Below, one piece after another: positions 17,979 to 27,357 of a stretch of 64,000 nucleotides of DNA. The notes beneath the pieces were generated by a model that saw only the letters and a program-made list of their open reading frames with translations, was not told where the DNA came from and ran no database searches. Source of the DNA: UBA4416 sp036676295 (GTDB taxonomy: Bacteria; Bacteroidota; Bacteroidia; B-17B0; Aurantibacillaceae); the NCBI GenBank assembly GCA_036676295.1, contig JAKFDE010000030.1:62001-126000 (forward strand), in the 5' to 3' direction. The translations under genes and the position numbers were made by a program. Position 1 is the first letter of the stretch. Every line of letters begins with the position of its first letter.

Positions 17979-18689
17979 ATGTCTGAACAATTAGATAAAC
18001 AAAAAGAACATATTCTAAAATTATTAAAAGAGAAATCGGTAATGAAACAAGATGTATTTAATAATACATTAACCGCTTTTGAATTAACCAAACAATGTGT
18101 CAATGAGATTAGTAATGGTTTGTTAGCCGAAACAGAAACTATTGACAAGCGTATATCTGTGGCTATAACAGATACAAAAAAATATTCCGTACAGTTAAAA
18201 GTAGCCGGTGATATCTTAGAGTTTTTCATGCATACCAATGTATTTGAGTTTGATAAAGCTCATCCAATGTTTAAAACCGGGTATATCAAACAAAATGAAT
18301 ACAATTCTTTTTGTGGTATCATTAACGTTTACAATTTTTTATCTGATTCGTTTAAATACAATCGCTTAAATGACTTAGGGTATTTAATGTGTCGCATCTT
18401 TATTAATAGAGAAATGAAATTCTTTATTGAAGCCAAAGGACCTATTGGTATCAAATATTCAAGTTTTTCTTTTGAGCCATTAAACAAAGAGCAATTAACA
18501 GAGATCATTAACGATCTGATCATTTATGCTATTACGTTTGATCTATTTACACCTCCTTATGATATGGTAAGAGAAGTCAGCGTAAATGAAATGATTGAAA
18601 AAGTAAGCAGTATTAATTTAAGAACAGGAAAACGCTTAGGTTTTGAAACCTCTGCAAGTTATGATGAAGATAAGAATATGTATATTTAA
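17979..18689 (+). CDS. Hypothetical protein, no recognised family
   Basis: I do not recognise this 236-residue protein. It lacks a signal peptide or membrane segment and so is probably cytoplasmic. The N-terminal half is helical and charged (start MSEQLDKQKEHILKLLKEK, coiled-coil-like), and the middle is mixed alpha/beta with many Phe and Tyr. It starts 34 bases after the GH3 fusion gene and ends 23 bases before the spermidine-synthase-like gene, so it is probably cotranscribed with one or both. No catalytic motif is evident. Confidence 0.75.
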   Translation: MSEQLDKQKEHILKLLKEKSVMKQDVFNNTLTAFELTKQCVNEISNGLLAETETIDKRISVAITDTKKYSVQLKVAGDILEFFMHTNVFEFDKAHPMFKTGYIKQNEYNSFCGIINVYNFLSDSFKYNRLNDLGYLMCRIFINREMKFFIEAKGPIGIKYSSFSFEPLNKEQLTEIINDLIIYAITFDLFTPPYDMVREVSVNEMIEKVSSINLRTGKRLGFETSASYDEDKNMYI

Positions 18690-18712
18690 TTTATATTCAC
18701 TCTTTCTAATTC

Positions 18713-20182
18713 ATGCAATTTAAAACCAGACTCTATACAATTTCTTTTATTGAAGGCGCTTCAGTTATGGCAGCCGAAATATGTGGTGCTAAATTACTAG
18801 CACCTTTTTTTGGCAGTAGTTTGTATGTATGGAGTTCTGTAATGGCGATCACTTTAGGTGGCTTGGCAAGTGGATATTTTTTTGGCGGGCAACTCAGCAA
18901 GAAAGAAAATAAAACAAACACTCTGTTATTTATTTTAATAGCTGCTGTCTGTTGTTTAAGCGTAATGCCGTTTTTAAGTGATTTATTTTACAGTGTTGCC
19001 GCGCATTTATCGTTGATCCCGGCAGTAGTGATCAGCGTATTTGTTTTATTATTTCCTACGATGCTTTGCATGGGAGCAACCTCCCCTTTGATCATTTCTA
19101 TTTTAACTGAAACAGCTGCCAAAAGTGGAGAGAATAGTGGTAAGATATATGCAGTGTCTACAGTTGGTGGTATTATGGCTACTTTTTTATGTGGATTTTA
19201 TTTGATCCCAACTATTGGCATTACACTCACCTTATTATGTTTTTCCGGATTATTGGCTTTAGTAAGTTTGTTTTTAGTCTTCAAAAAAAAAAGTAAAATC
19301 ATCGGTTTAAGTTTACTGATCCCTGTTTTATTTTCAGTGTATGGATTTATCAATACTAAAACTAATCCTTACTGTGTATATAAAACCGAAGGAATTCTTG
19401 GACAACTCGAAATAAGAGATGAACCCAGTGAAAGTAACGCTTCATTAGTAATTCGTAAATTACTCATTAACAATATTATTCAAACTGAGATGAATTTAGG
19501 AACCAAACAATCGGTTTCAGAATACATTCGTTTATTGCAAAAGAACTTACTCTATTTCCCTAAAGGAAAAGCTTTGGTACTTGGTCTTGGAGGCGGGCTT
19601 GTTTCTAATATATTGCACGATAATAATTACCGTGTAACAGGAGTTGAATTTGATGAGAGAATCATTAGCATGGCTCAACAGTTTTTTTATTTGAATGATT
19701 CTGTAAATACCGTTTGTGATGATGCCAGACACTTTATCAATTCAGATAAAGGCCAATACAATTTAGTGTTGTTTGATATTTTTAAAGCAGAAGAGCAGCC
19801 TTCTCATGTAATTACAAAAGAAAGCCTGATAACCTTAAAAAAACTGTTGGATACCAATGCGGTTGTGCTAATTAATACACACGGATATTTAAAAGATGAA
19901 AAGGGGTTCGGTACTCAGTGTTTATTATCAACGCTTAAACAAGCTGGGTTTCAATTAAAAATTTGCACTACCAGCGAAAACGAAGATTATAGAAATCTAT
20001 TAATTGTGGCTAGTTTAAAAACTATAAAGGTGGCTTTACATAACGAATTGTATCCATTTTTGATCTCAAATACAGACATCATCAATACAGACAATGAACC
20101 TGTATTGGAAAAACTGAATGCTACAGCCAATCAAAGTTGGAGAAGTAATTACATAAAAAATTATATTTTATTTAATCATTAA
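18713..20182 (+). CDS. Membrane-anchored spermidine-synthase-like methyltransferase-fold protein
   Basis: The 489-residue product has an N-terminal membrane part (about residues 8-215, roughly six to seven hydrophobic segments) and a C-terminal Rossmann domain (about 240-470) of the spermidine synthase family. The nucleotide-binding Gly-rich loop LGLGGGLVSN, the acidic residue in GVEFDERI and the DDARHF motif are visible. This MFS-like/SpeE fusion type is common in bacteria. Real polyamine synthases need decarboxylated SAM; no speD or other polyamine gene is nearby, so the substrate is open. The gene follows the hypothetical protein gene by 23 bases. Confidence 0.82.
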   Translation: MQFKTRLYTISFIEGASVMAAEICGAKLLAPFFGSSLYVWSSVMAITLGGLASGYFFGGQLSKKENKTNTLLFILIAAVCCLSVMPFLSDLFYSVAAHLSLIPAVVISVFVLLFPTMLCMGATSPLIISILTETAAKSGENSGKIYAVSTVGGIMATFLCGFYLIPTIGITLTLLCFSGLLALVSLFLVFKKKSKIIGLSLLIPVLFSVYGFINTKTNPYCVYKTEGILGQLEIRDEPSESNASLVIRKLLINNIIQTEMNLGTKQSVSEYIRLLQKNLLYFPKGKALVLGLGGGLVSNILHDNNYRVTGVEFDERIISMAQQFFYLNDSVNTVCDDARHFINSDKGQYNLVLFDIFKAEEQPSHVITKESLITLKKLLDTNAVVLINTHGYLKDEKGFGTQCLLSTLKQAGFQLKICTTSENEDYRNLLIVASLKTIKVALHNELYPFLISNTDIINTDNEPVLEKLNATANQSWRSNYIKNYILFNH

Positions 20183-20234
20183 GGCTATTTAATGTAATCG
20201 CTTTTGATTAAATTTAAGTAAAATTACTTTTAAG

Positions 20235-22688
20235 GTGTTTAAGTCTCTCATCATATTTTTTGTGTGTATGGCTTCGTTTTGTTTCTCCCAAAACTATACC
20301 ATTAGCGGTTACATAAAAGATAAATCAAACGGTGAATCTGCTATTGGAGCGAATGTATATGTGAAAGAAGGGATGCACGGTGTAAGTACAAACGTCTATG
20401 GTTTCTTTTCGTTAACCTTACCACAAGGTAAATATACTTTTGTATGCAGTTATGTAGGATATATTACTTATGTGGATACAGTTGACTTAACTCAAAATAT
20501 TTCTAAAACAATTTCTTTAGTAGCAGAAGGCAGAGATCTGAATGAAGTAGAGGTCATTGCAGAAAAACATGACGAGAACGTTCGGAATACACAAATGGGC
20601 ACCATACAAATGGACATTGCTCAGATAAAAAAATTACCGGCGTTTATGGGCGAAGTGGATATTTTAAAATCCATTCAATTAATTCCAGGTGTTAAATCAG
20701 CAGGAGATGGTAATTCAGGGTTTTATGTCAGAGGTGGTGGTCCTGATCAGAATTTAATATTATTGGATGAGGCTACTGTTTATAATGCCGCTCATTTATT
20801 AGGATTCTTCTCAATATTTAATGGTGATGCGCTTAATAATGTTACTTTAATAAAAGGTGGAATGCCGGCACAGTATGGTGGACGCTTGTCTTCAGTACTT
20901 GATATTTCAATGAAAGAAGGGAATTCTCAAAAGCTTCAGGTAGATGGAGGCATTGGAATTATAGCTTCCAGATTAACCATCCAAGGGCCAATAAAAAAAG
21001 ATAAAGCTTCTTTTATCATTTCGGGACGAAGAACATATATTGATCTTTTAGCAAAGCCTTATTTTAAATATGGTAATCCAAAATCAGATTTTGCCGGAAC
21101 GAGTTATTACTTTTTCGATCTGAATGCAAAATTAAATTGGCGAATTTCGGATAAGAATCGCTTGTATTTGAGTGGCTACTTTGGTAGAGATGTATTTAAA
21201 TTTAGCGACGCAGATGCCGGTTTTTCAGCAAAAGTACCTTGGGGAAACGCCACAGCTTGCTTACGGTGGAATCATTTATTCAATTCAAAATTATTCTCTA
21301 ACGCATCTTTAGTATTTACAAACTATGATTTCTCATTTTCTGCCGGGCAATCTGATTTTGAATTAACTTTATTTTCGGGTATCAGAGATTGGAATGCAAA
21401 GTATGATTTTGTTTATATTCCCAATCCACGTCACAATGTTAAAGCAGGTCTTAATTATATTTTTCACCGATTTACACCAAGTAACGTAAGTGCTAAACAA
21501 GGCGAAACAAATTTTGATCTTGGAGAAGTAGTGCGTTTATATTCACATGATGCAGCAGCTTATATTTCGGATGATTGGGATGTAACCAGTTGGTTTAAAG
21601 TAAATGCGGGTTTACGTTTTAGTTATTTTGCACAAGTTGGGCCATTTACCAGATATGTAAAAAATGACTTTGGTAAAACGATCGATACCGTAAACTATAA
21701 CCCGGGTAAAAAAATAATAGATTATAATGGTCTGGAACCTAGGCTAAGTTTAAGATTTGGGTTAAGCAACACCTTATCTATAAAAGGATCATACACACAT
21801 AATTATCAGTACATCCATTTGGCAAGTATCTCATCGGTAAGTTTACCAACAGATGTATGGATGCCTTGTACTGAATTAATAAAGCCACAAGTGGGCGATC
21901 AATATGCTTTAGGAATATTTAAAAATTTTAAACAGAATATGTTTGAATCTTCTATTGAGGTGTATTACAAAACAATGGAAAATCAAATAGATTATAAAGA
22001 AGGTGCCGAACCTCAAGATAACGTTTTTGACAACCCCGATAATGCATTTACTTTTGGTAAAGGGACAGCTTATGGTGCCGAATTTTTCTTTAAAAAACGT
22101 ACCGGAAAATTTACAGGATGGGTTGGTTATACATTATCATGGACCTGGCGTCAGTTTCCTAAAATTAATTATGGCCAAGAATATTTAGCAAAATATGACA
22201 GAAGACACGATGCCTCTTTGGTTTTAACTTATGATCATAACAAAAAATGGAATTTCGGGTTAGTGTTTGTGTATGGAACAGGAAACCGAGGAACTTTACA
22301 AAATGCTTTATTTGCTTACGAAGGTGATATTAGTTTTGATTACGGTTTACGTAATTCTTATAAATTTCCGGATTATCATCGTCTGGATCTATCGGCCACA
22401 TTTACTCCCGACCGCGAAAAAAAATTATTGAAAAAACGTCAACGTTTAGAGAATCGCTATGAAAGAAAAGGGAAAGATAAATCATTGATCAAAGTGCCAA
22501 AAGCATGGAACAAAAATTATCAAGGAAGCTGGACCCTTTCTGTCTTTAATGCGTATAACCGATATAATCCGTATTTGATTTATTTTGATACCTCCGGTGA
22601 TCTAATGAAGGGTACTTTTAAAGTAAAAGGCAAGCAAGTAACATTGTTCCCGATTTTACCAACTATTACCTGGAATTTTAAATTTTAA
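20235..22688 (+). CDS. TonB-dependent outer membrane receptor with CarboxypepD_reg N-domain
   Basis: This is an 817-residue outer membrane receptor. It begins at GTG 20235 with a signal peptide (MFKSLIIFFVCMASFCFSQ). A CarboxypepD_reg-like Ig domain follows (about 20-105), then a plug domain (about 120-225, with GFYVRGGGPDQNLILLDE) and a 22-strand-type barrel ending in TITWNFKF, the usual C-terminal aromatic strand. It forms a unit with the DUF4249 lipoprotein gene 11 bases downstream. That pairing is widespread in Bacteroidota and differs from the SusC/SusD polysaccharide pairs: no SusD is present. The imported ligand is unknown; peptide, siderophore or metal-chelate ligands are possible. 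Confidence 0.92.
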   Translation: MFKSLIIFFVCMASFCFSQNYTISGYIKDKSNGESAIGANVYVKEGMHGVSTNVYGFFSLTLPQGKYTFVCSYVGYITYVDTVDLTQNISKTISLVAEGRDLNEVEVIAEKHDENVRNTQMGTIQMDIAQIKKLPAFMGEVDILKSIQLIPGVKSAGDGNSGFYVRGGGPDQNLILLDEATVYNAAHLLGFFSIFNGDALNNVTLIKGGMPAQYGGRLSSVLDISMKEGNSQKLQVDGGIGIIASRLTIQGPIKKDKASFIISGRRTYIDLLAKPYFKYGNPKSDFAGTSYYFFDLNAKLNWRISDKNRLYLSGYFGRDVFKFSDADAGFSAKVPWGNATACLRWNHLFNSKLFSNASLVFTNYDFSFSAGQSDFELTLFSGIRDWNAKYDFVYIPNPRHNVKAGLNYIFHRFTPSNVSAKQGETNFDLGEVVRLYSHDAAAYISDDWDVTSWFKVNAGLRFSYFAQVGPFTRYVKNDFGKTIDTVNYNPGKKIIDYNGLEPRLSLRFGLSNTLSIKGSYTHNYQYIHLASISSVSLPTDVWMPCTELIKPQVGDQYALGIFKNFKQNMFESSIEVYYKTMENQIDYKEGAEPQDNVFDNPDNAFTFGKGTAYGAEFFFKKRTGKFTGWVGYTLSWTWRQFPKINYGQEYLAKYDRRHDASLVLTYDHNKKWNFGLVFVYGTGNRGTLQNALFAYEGDISFDYGLRNSYKFPDYHRLDLSATFTPDREKKLLKKRQRLENRYERKGKDKSLIKVPKAWNKNYQGSWTLSVFNAYNRYNPYLIYFDTSGDLMKGTFKVKGKQVTLFPILPTITWNFKF

Positions 22689-22699
22689 TAATAGAGACG

Positions 22700-23593
22700 A
22701 TGAAAAGAAGAACACTTCATAGTTATTTAAAAATTAAACACATTTTTTTATTGATGTCTTTAGTGATTTTTATTTCTTCCTGCGAAAGAGATATAGATAT
22801 TAAACTACCGGATTATCAGGAAAAATTAGTGGTTGAGGCAAGCATTGAAACCGGGAAAACCGCTACAGTTTTATTATCTGTAACCGCACCATTTTTTGGA
22901 GGAACCGATTTTTCTGATCCAACAAAATATTTTGTTAAAGGAGCGTTTGTTACTGTGAGTGATGGTAATCAAACAGATACTTTAGTAGAAGCAATACCGG
23001 GTACAGGATATTTATATGTTGGTACAAAAGTATTTGGACAAGTAGGAGGGAACTATCTTTTATCTATCACATTCAATGATAAATCATATACAGGTTTAAC
23101 CAGTATTTTAAATCCCATTGCTTTGGATAGTGCTTATTTTAAAGGAGAAAAAGATTCTTTAGGGTATTGTTGGGGCCATTTAACCGAACCGGCAGGACAA
23201 GGTAATAATTACCGTTGGTTTGCTAAACGTATCACTAAAGATCAATTTTTTGCAGCACCATTTAATTCGGCATTTGATGATAAATTCATTGATGGAAAAA
23301 GTTTCGAATTTTCTTACGAAAGACCTCCTCAACCAAACCTTCAACAAGCTAATCAAGAAGATCCGGAAGCTGGTTTTTATAAAATAGGAGACACGATCAT
23401 TGTTAAATTTTGTACTATAGGAAATAATGAATATTTATTTTGGAGATCTTATTATGCAAACAAAGCCAGTAATGGAAATCCTTTTTCGGCACCTGCTAAC
23501 TTACAAAATACAATTAGTGGTGATAATGTGATCGGTTCATTTTGTGGGTATTCGCCAAGTTTTGATACGGTGATCGTAAAGAAGGTTAATTAA
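22700..23593 (+). CDS. DUF4249 family lipoprotein, partner of the TonB receptor
   Basis: The 297-residue lipoprotein has a lipobox ISSC (Cys28) and the DUF4249 beginning EKLVVEASIETG, with the typical SVTAPFFGG and SDGNQTDTL beta-strand segments. DUF4249 proteins are surface or periplasmic lipoproteins encoded next to CarboxypepD_reg-type TonB receptors and may act like SusD in capturing the ligand, which is not proven. Only 11 bases separate it from the receptor gene. Its stop codon overlaps the stop of the convergent DUF6340 gene by four bases, so neither transcript can end without running into the other gene. Confidence 0.88.
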   Translation: MKRRTLHSYLKIKHIFLLMSLVIFISSCERDIDIKLPDYQEKLVVEASIETGKTATVLLSVTAPFFGGTDFSDPTKYFVKGAFVTVSDGNQTDTLVEAIPGTGYLYVGTKVFGQVGGNYLLSITFNDKSYTGLTSILNPIALDSAYFKGEKDSLGYCWGHLTEPAGQGNNYRWFAKRITKDQFFAAPFNSAFDDKFIDGKSFEFSYERPPQPNLQQANQEDPEAGFYKIGDTIIVKFCTIGNNEYLFWRSYYANKASNGNPFSAPANLQNTISGDNVIGSFCGYSPSFDTVIVKKVN

Positions 23594-24630
23594 TTATTGT
23601 TTTGATAATTCAGATCTGCCGCTGCTTGTTTTCTGTTTTTTAAAATAGATATATATTTTAAGGCTAAACTATTTCGGTGATCCTCATAAGCTTTTTGTGC
23701 CCATTGAATTGCACCATCCAGATCACCATTGATCTCTCCAATTATAGCCATGTTGTAACAAGCTCTTCCTGCTAGTTTACGTTTTGGGTTTAGAGTTTCT
23801 TTTTGCCATAGTTCGGCAGCTCCATCCCAATTTCCGGTACGTGCTTTTCTGGTAGCTGTTTTAAAATTCGAATTTCCTTTTACATAATAATCGCGTGTAA
23901 CGGTAATTTTATAAGGTAATATTCTAAAAGCATATTGATGTCCTAATCTATTAGCACTTTGTTTAATTGCTTCTTTTCTTCCAATTAAAGCTTCGGCAGT
24001 ATTAGCCGCATTTGCTGCACTGGCAGTAATTGATAAAAAATCAGATTGTGGAAATTCATCTAAAACGAGTCTGTTTTTGGGATCGTACATTCTCCAACCG
24101 GCTTTAACCGTAGTTGTAATATTAACCTGTTGTTGCGCAACGGTGTTGATTACTTCTAAAGGATTAGTTGGAGTCTTGATCGGAGTTGTTAGGGGTGTTA
24201 CTTTCAATTCGGTATCAAACACTTCTAAACAATAAAGTACATCTACATTATTTATTAAGCAAACATTACTTAAATATTCCCATGATAATGGCGAAGGAAA
24301 TGAACCGGAAACAGGAGTTCTCAATTTAACCGTATCTAATAGTTTGATCACTTCAAAACGGGTATCTTGCTGCAATTCATCTCTTAATCCTCTCATACAC
24401 TCGGTACTTCCTTCTTTAATAATACTTAAGGTTTGAGCGCTAATGCCTTGATGTACTGTATTTAATAAAGCATTCTTTTCGTCAGGAATAGAACGGTTAA
24501 TAATGCCGATCTTTTTTGTAGCATTAGTAATAGTAACCGGTGCAGGGTTCGTTGCTTTTATATAAACTAAATTTGTTTTACAGCTATTACAAAATAGCGC
24601 GACAAGAATAATGAGAATACAATTTTTCAT
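23590..24630 (-). CDS. DUF6340-like lipoprotein with C-terminal TPR-like helices
   Basis: The 346-residue product has a lipoprotein signal (lipobox CNSC, Cys17) and a region beginning VYIKATNPAPV. This fits my memory of the DUF6340 family of Bacteroidota, whose function is unknown. Residues about 250-335 look like a pair of tetratricopeptide-type helices (TGNWDGAAELWQKE, CYNMAIIGEINGDLDGAIQWA), suggesting a protein-protein contact surface. It overlaps the convergent DUF4249 gene by four bases at the stop codons. Upstream is the sensor kinase gene on the same strand, 87 bases away. Confidence 0.7.
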   Translation of the reverse strand: MKNCILIILVALFCNSCKTNLVYIKATNPAPVTITNATKKIGIINRSIPDEKNALLNTVHQGISAQTLSIIKEGSTECMRGLRDELQQDTRFEVIKLLDTVKLRTPVSGSFPSPLSWEYLSNVCLINNVDVLYCLEVFDTELKVTPLTTPIKTPTNPLEVINTVAQQQVNITTTVKAGWRMYDPKNRLVLDEFPQSDFLSITASAANAANTAEALIGRKEAIKQSANRLGHQYAFRILPYKITVTRDYYVKGNSNFKTATRKARTGNWDGAAELWQKETLNPKRKLAGRACYNMAIIGEINGDLDGAIQWAQKAYEDHRNSLALKYISILKNRKQAAADLNYQNNN

Positions 24631-24717
24631 GATAAAGACACCAACCTTTTTTTAGACATTTTGGTATTTAAATTTACAAATAATGATTGAAAAAAAATCA
24701 CAAATGAATTGGTGAAA

Positions 24718-25767
24718 TTAGCCAACGCGTTTTAGTGTGAATGTAAAGATAGTCCCTTCATTTTCAGTGCTGGATACATCAATGGTTTCTCCGTGCGCTT
24801 CAATAATATGTTTTACAATGGCTAAGCCTAAACCTGTACCGCCTTGCTCACGGCTGCGGCCTTTATCAACTCTATAAAAACGTTCAAATAAACGAGGTAC
24901 ATGTTTTTCGGCAATACCAATACCATTATCTTTTATTTCTATAATAACCTGTTCATCAAATAAATTCAAGGAAATAACGGTTTTTCCGCCTTCTTTTCCA
25001 TATTTAATACTATTGGTTACTAAATTGACAATTACCTGTCTGATCCTGAATTTATCGGCTTTTACATAGATCGGTTTATCGTATTTTTTTGCTAATAAAA
25101 GTCTGATACTTTTTCTTGAAGCTTGAAATTCTAAGGCGTCAATGATATCTTTAATTTGTTGAGCGATATCATATTCTTCTGTATCTAATTCTAAGGTGCC
25201 AATTTCTAATTGAGAAATGGTTTCCAGATCATCAATAATATGGATCATCCTATCTACACTTTTATCTGCGCGTTTCAAATAATCAATATTAATTTCGGGA
25301 TCATTAATCCCTCCATCAATTAAAGTGGAGATATAACCTTGAATATTAAAAATAGGAGTTTTCAATTCGTGAGAAACATTTCCTAAAAATTCTTTACGAT
25401 AACTGTCTAAATGTTTTTTTTGTTCCGATTCTTTATTTCGTTCAATCGCTAATTTTTGGATCTCTTCTTCTAAGCGGGTAATAGCATCAACTTCTTCTAA
25501 CTGAAATTCTGTGTTTGGTATTTCTTTTGGTTGCTGTTCTTTTACTAAATAATATAATCTGTCGATCTTATTGAAGATGATGCCATTATACACTACATAA
25601 AGCACAAAAAAACTAACCAAAAAGGTGATAAAAAACGACATTAAAATAACGGCCAGATCTAGTTCATGAGACATGTAATAAGAAATAGCTGAAATAATTA
25701 CCGTTTGTACAACGGCAGAAACACTACTTATAACAAGTGTGAGGGTAGGTATTTTTAATTTATCCAA
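24718..25767 (-). CDS. Membrane sensor histidine kinase (PhoR-like)
   Basis: This 349-residue two-component kinase has two transmembrane segments (about 8-31 and 37-64) with almost no periplasmic loop between them. A coiled linker follows, then HisKA with the phospho-acceptor His133 in VSHELKTP and an HATPase domain with the N box (VNLVTNSIKYG), G1 (DNGIGI), F box (LFERFYRV) and G2 (GGTGLGLAIVK). All catalytic boxes are intact. The tiny external loop suggests it senses membrane state or a partner protein and not a soluble ligand. No response regulator gene is adjacent on either side, which is unusual for this class. Confidence 0.95.
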   Translation of the reverse strand: MDKLKIPTLTLVISSVSAVVQTVIISAISYYMSHELDLAVILMSFFITFLVSFFVLYVVYNGIIFNKIDRLYYLVKEQQPKEIPNTEFQLEEVDAITRLEEEIQKLAIERNKESEQKKHLDSYRKEFLGNVSHELKTPIFNIQGYISTLIDGGINDPEINIDYLKRADKSVDRMIHIIDDLETISQLEIGTLELDTEEYDIAQQIKDIIDALEFQASRKSIRLLLAKKYDKPIYVKADKFRIRQVIVNLVTNSIKYGKEGGKTVISLNLFDEQVIIEIKDNGIGIAEKHVPRLFERFYRVDKGRSREQGGTGLGLAIVKHIIEAHGETIDVSSTENEGTIFTFTLKRVG

Positions 25768-25859
25768 ATACGATGATTAACTAAACGAAAGTGCAAATAA
25801 AAATTCAATTAAAAAATAGCTCAGTGTTTAATTAACCAAATAATAATACAGCAAATGTT

Positions 25860-27200
25860 TTATTTATTTCCTGCTTCCAGGCGGATCATTTCTCTGTAAA
25901 AGAATTTTTCCTGAGTGCTTTCAAATGGCCTGTAAATATAATAGGCGTAGCCATTATGGATCTTCAATTTATCGGCGCTATGAAATTGTAAAGAATATTT
26001 CCCCATATCTTTGCCATTAACTGTGCTTATTTGTTTGATGTATTTATGTCCATTTTTATCATACAATGCATAAACCGAATTTTCAATGTCATCTTTTAGC
26101 ATTTTGTGTTTCCATTCGCGCCAGTTTTTAGGATGGTTGTAGCTAATAGCAAACGAATCTATTTTGGTGCCATTTTTATCTAAATGGTATAATTGATCTT
26201 TATAGTGGTCGAACACACAGATCGTATCTTTAATAATATACAAAGGAGCAAACAAAGGCTCGTAAAACATGCTTTTAGTAAAACCGGTCATCAACGAAGC
26301 CACTATACGTTTGTCTGTTTTCAGATCCATTGCTATACGCCTTGCTTCCAGTTTTTCGCGAGGTTTAAGTGCATAGTATTCAAAATTATAGGCATGCATC
26401 AGTTCCGGATCTTCAACAGTATGTAATTGCAATTTGGAGCTGTCTTTTTCATTATAACTGAAGTAATTAAATAAAGGATAATCTTTCCAATAATCAGAAA
26501 AGATAATTTTTCCGTTAATGGTATCAATAATAGGCTTAATAAAAGCGTTCACATCTTCGTGTGTTAATGGAATCAATACAAATCGATCGTGATACATATT
26601 AATACGGTAAATATAATTTTCGCAAATTAAATTGGTATATCCCATATAATCATGGTAAAACTCTTTGGCTTCACCACCTTCTTTGGGTATAGGATAGGTT
26701 GTTACTATTTTTCCATCAGCATCCGCTAATTTCAATTCGGCTTTTGTTAATGATTTAGAGGATGTTAATAGGATGAATTTGTCTTCATAAAAGTCAAAAT
26801 CATACACACTGTATGTTGGAGAGCCAACTAATGTATCGGGTCTTAAGCTCGAATAAATAGCCACGGTATCAATAGCCGAATAGGAGGGAGTTAAACTTAC
26901 AAAAAGATTAACTGAATCTTGTCCTTCGTTAATATCGATCTCTTTTGTACGTTTCCCATAACTCAACAAACTAAATAACAGAGAAACATGTTTTTTAGAA
27001 GGAATGGTCAAACTAAATGATCCGTTTTTTGAAGTAACATTAGCGTAGTTAGAATTCAGAACTTGAACAGCAACTCCTGATAATGCTTGCCGGGTATTTT
27101 CATCAATAACTTTTCCGGTAATAGTAACAGTTTTTTGTGCAAATATCACCTGACTGATAACACAAAAAAGGATGGCTGATAGTATTTTTAAATGTTTCAT
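25860..27200 (-). CDS. Secreted CarboxypepD_reg-domain protein with beta-propeller-like body
   Basis: The 446-residue exported protein has a signal peptide (ending near FAQ, residue 21), then a CarboxypepD_reg domain (about 24-105: VTITGKVIDENTRQALSGVAV). The remaining residues are rich in repeated strand-turn units with Tyr, Asp and Lys (DKFILLTSS, LYIIKDTICVFDHYKDQLYHLDKNG) that look like a six-bladed propeller. I do not know its role. A surface or periplasmic binding function is the most that can be said. It is the first gene on the minus strand before the kinase gene (gap 92 bases), so the two might share a transcript. Confidence 0.72.
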   Translation of the reverse strand: MKHLKILSAILFCVISQVIFAQKTVTITGKVIDENTRQALSGVAVQVLNSNYANVTSKNGSFSLTIPSKKHVSLLFSLLSYGKRTKEIDINEGQDSVNLFVSLTPSYSAIDTVAIYSSLRPDTLVGSPTYSVYDFDFYEDKFILLTSSKSLTKAELKLADADGKIVTTYPIPKEGGEAKEFYHDYMGYTNLICENYIYRINMYHDRFVLIPLTHEDVNAFIKPIIDTINGKIIFSDYWKDYPLFNYFSYNEKDSSKLQLHTVEDPELMHAYNFEYYALKPREKLEARRIAMDLKTDKRIVASLMTGFTKSMFYEPLFAPLYIIKDTICVFDHYKDQLYHLDKNGTKIDSFAISYNHPKNWREWKHKMLKDDIENSVYALYDKNGHKYIKQISTVNGKDMGKYSLQFHSADKLKIHNGYAYYIYRPFESTQEKFFYREMIRLEAGNK

Positions 27201-27357
27201 AACAAATAAGCTTAAGTTAAATTATTTAGGATGAATCTAAATTTTATGATTTCATTTATACTTAAGACGTACTTCCATTTTTATTCCATAAATTTACATA
27301 GATATTTAAATATACAATCACAGATCAATTATTTAACCATAACTAAAATTAAAGACT

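Noticed and set aside
20235..23593. A SusCD polysaccharide-utilisation pair
   Set aside because: The partner lipoprotein is DUF4249 and not SusD, and no glycoside hydrolase or polysaccharide sensor is adjacent.
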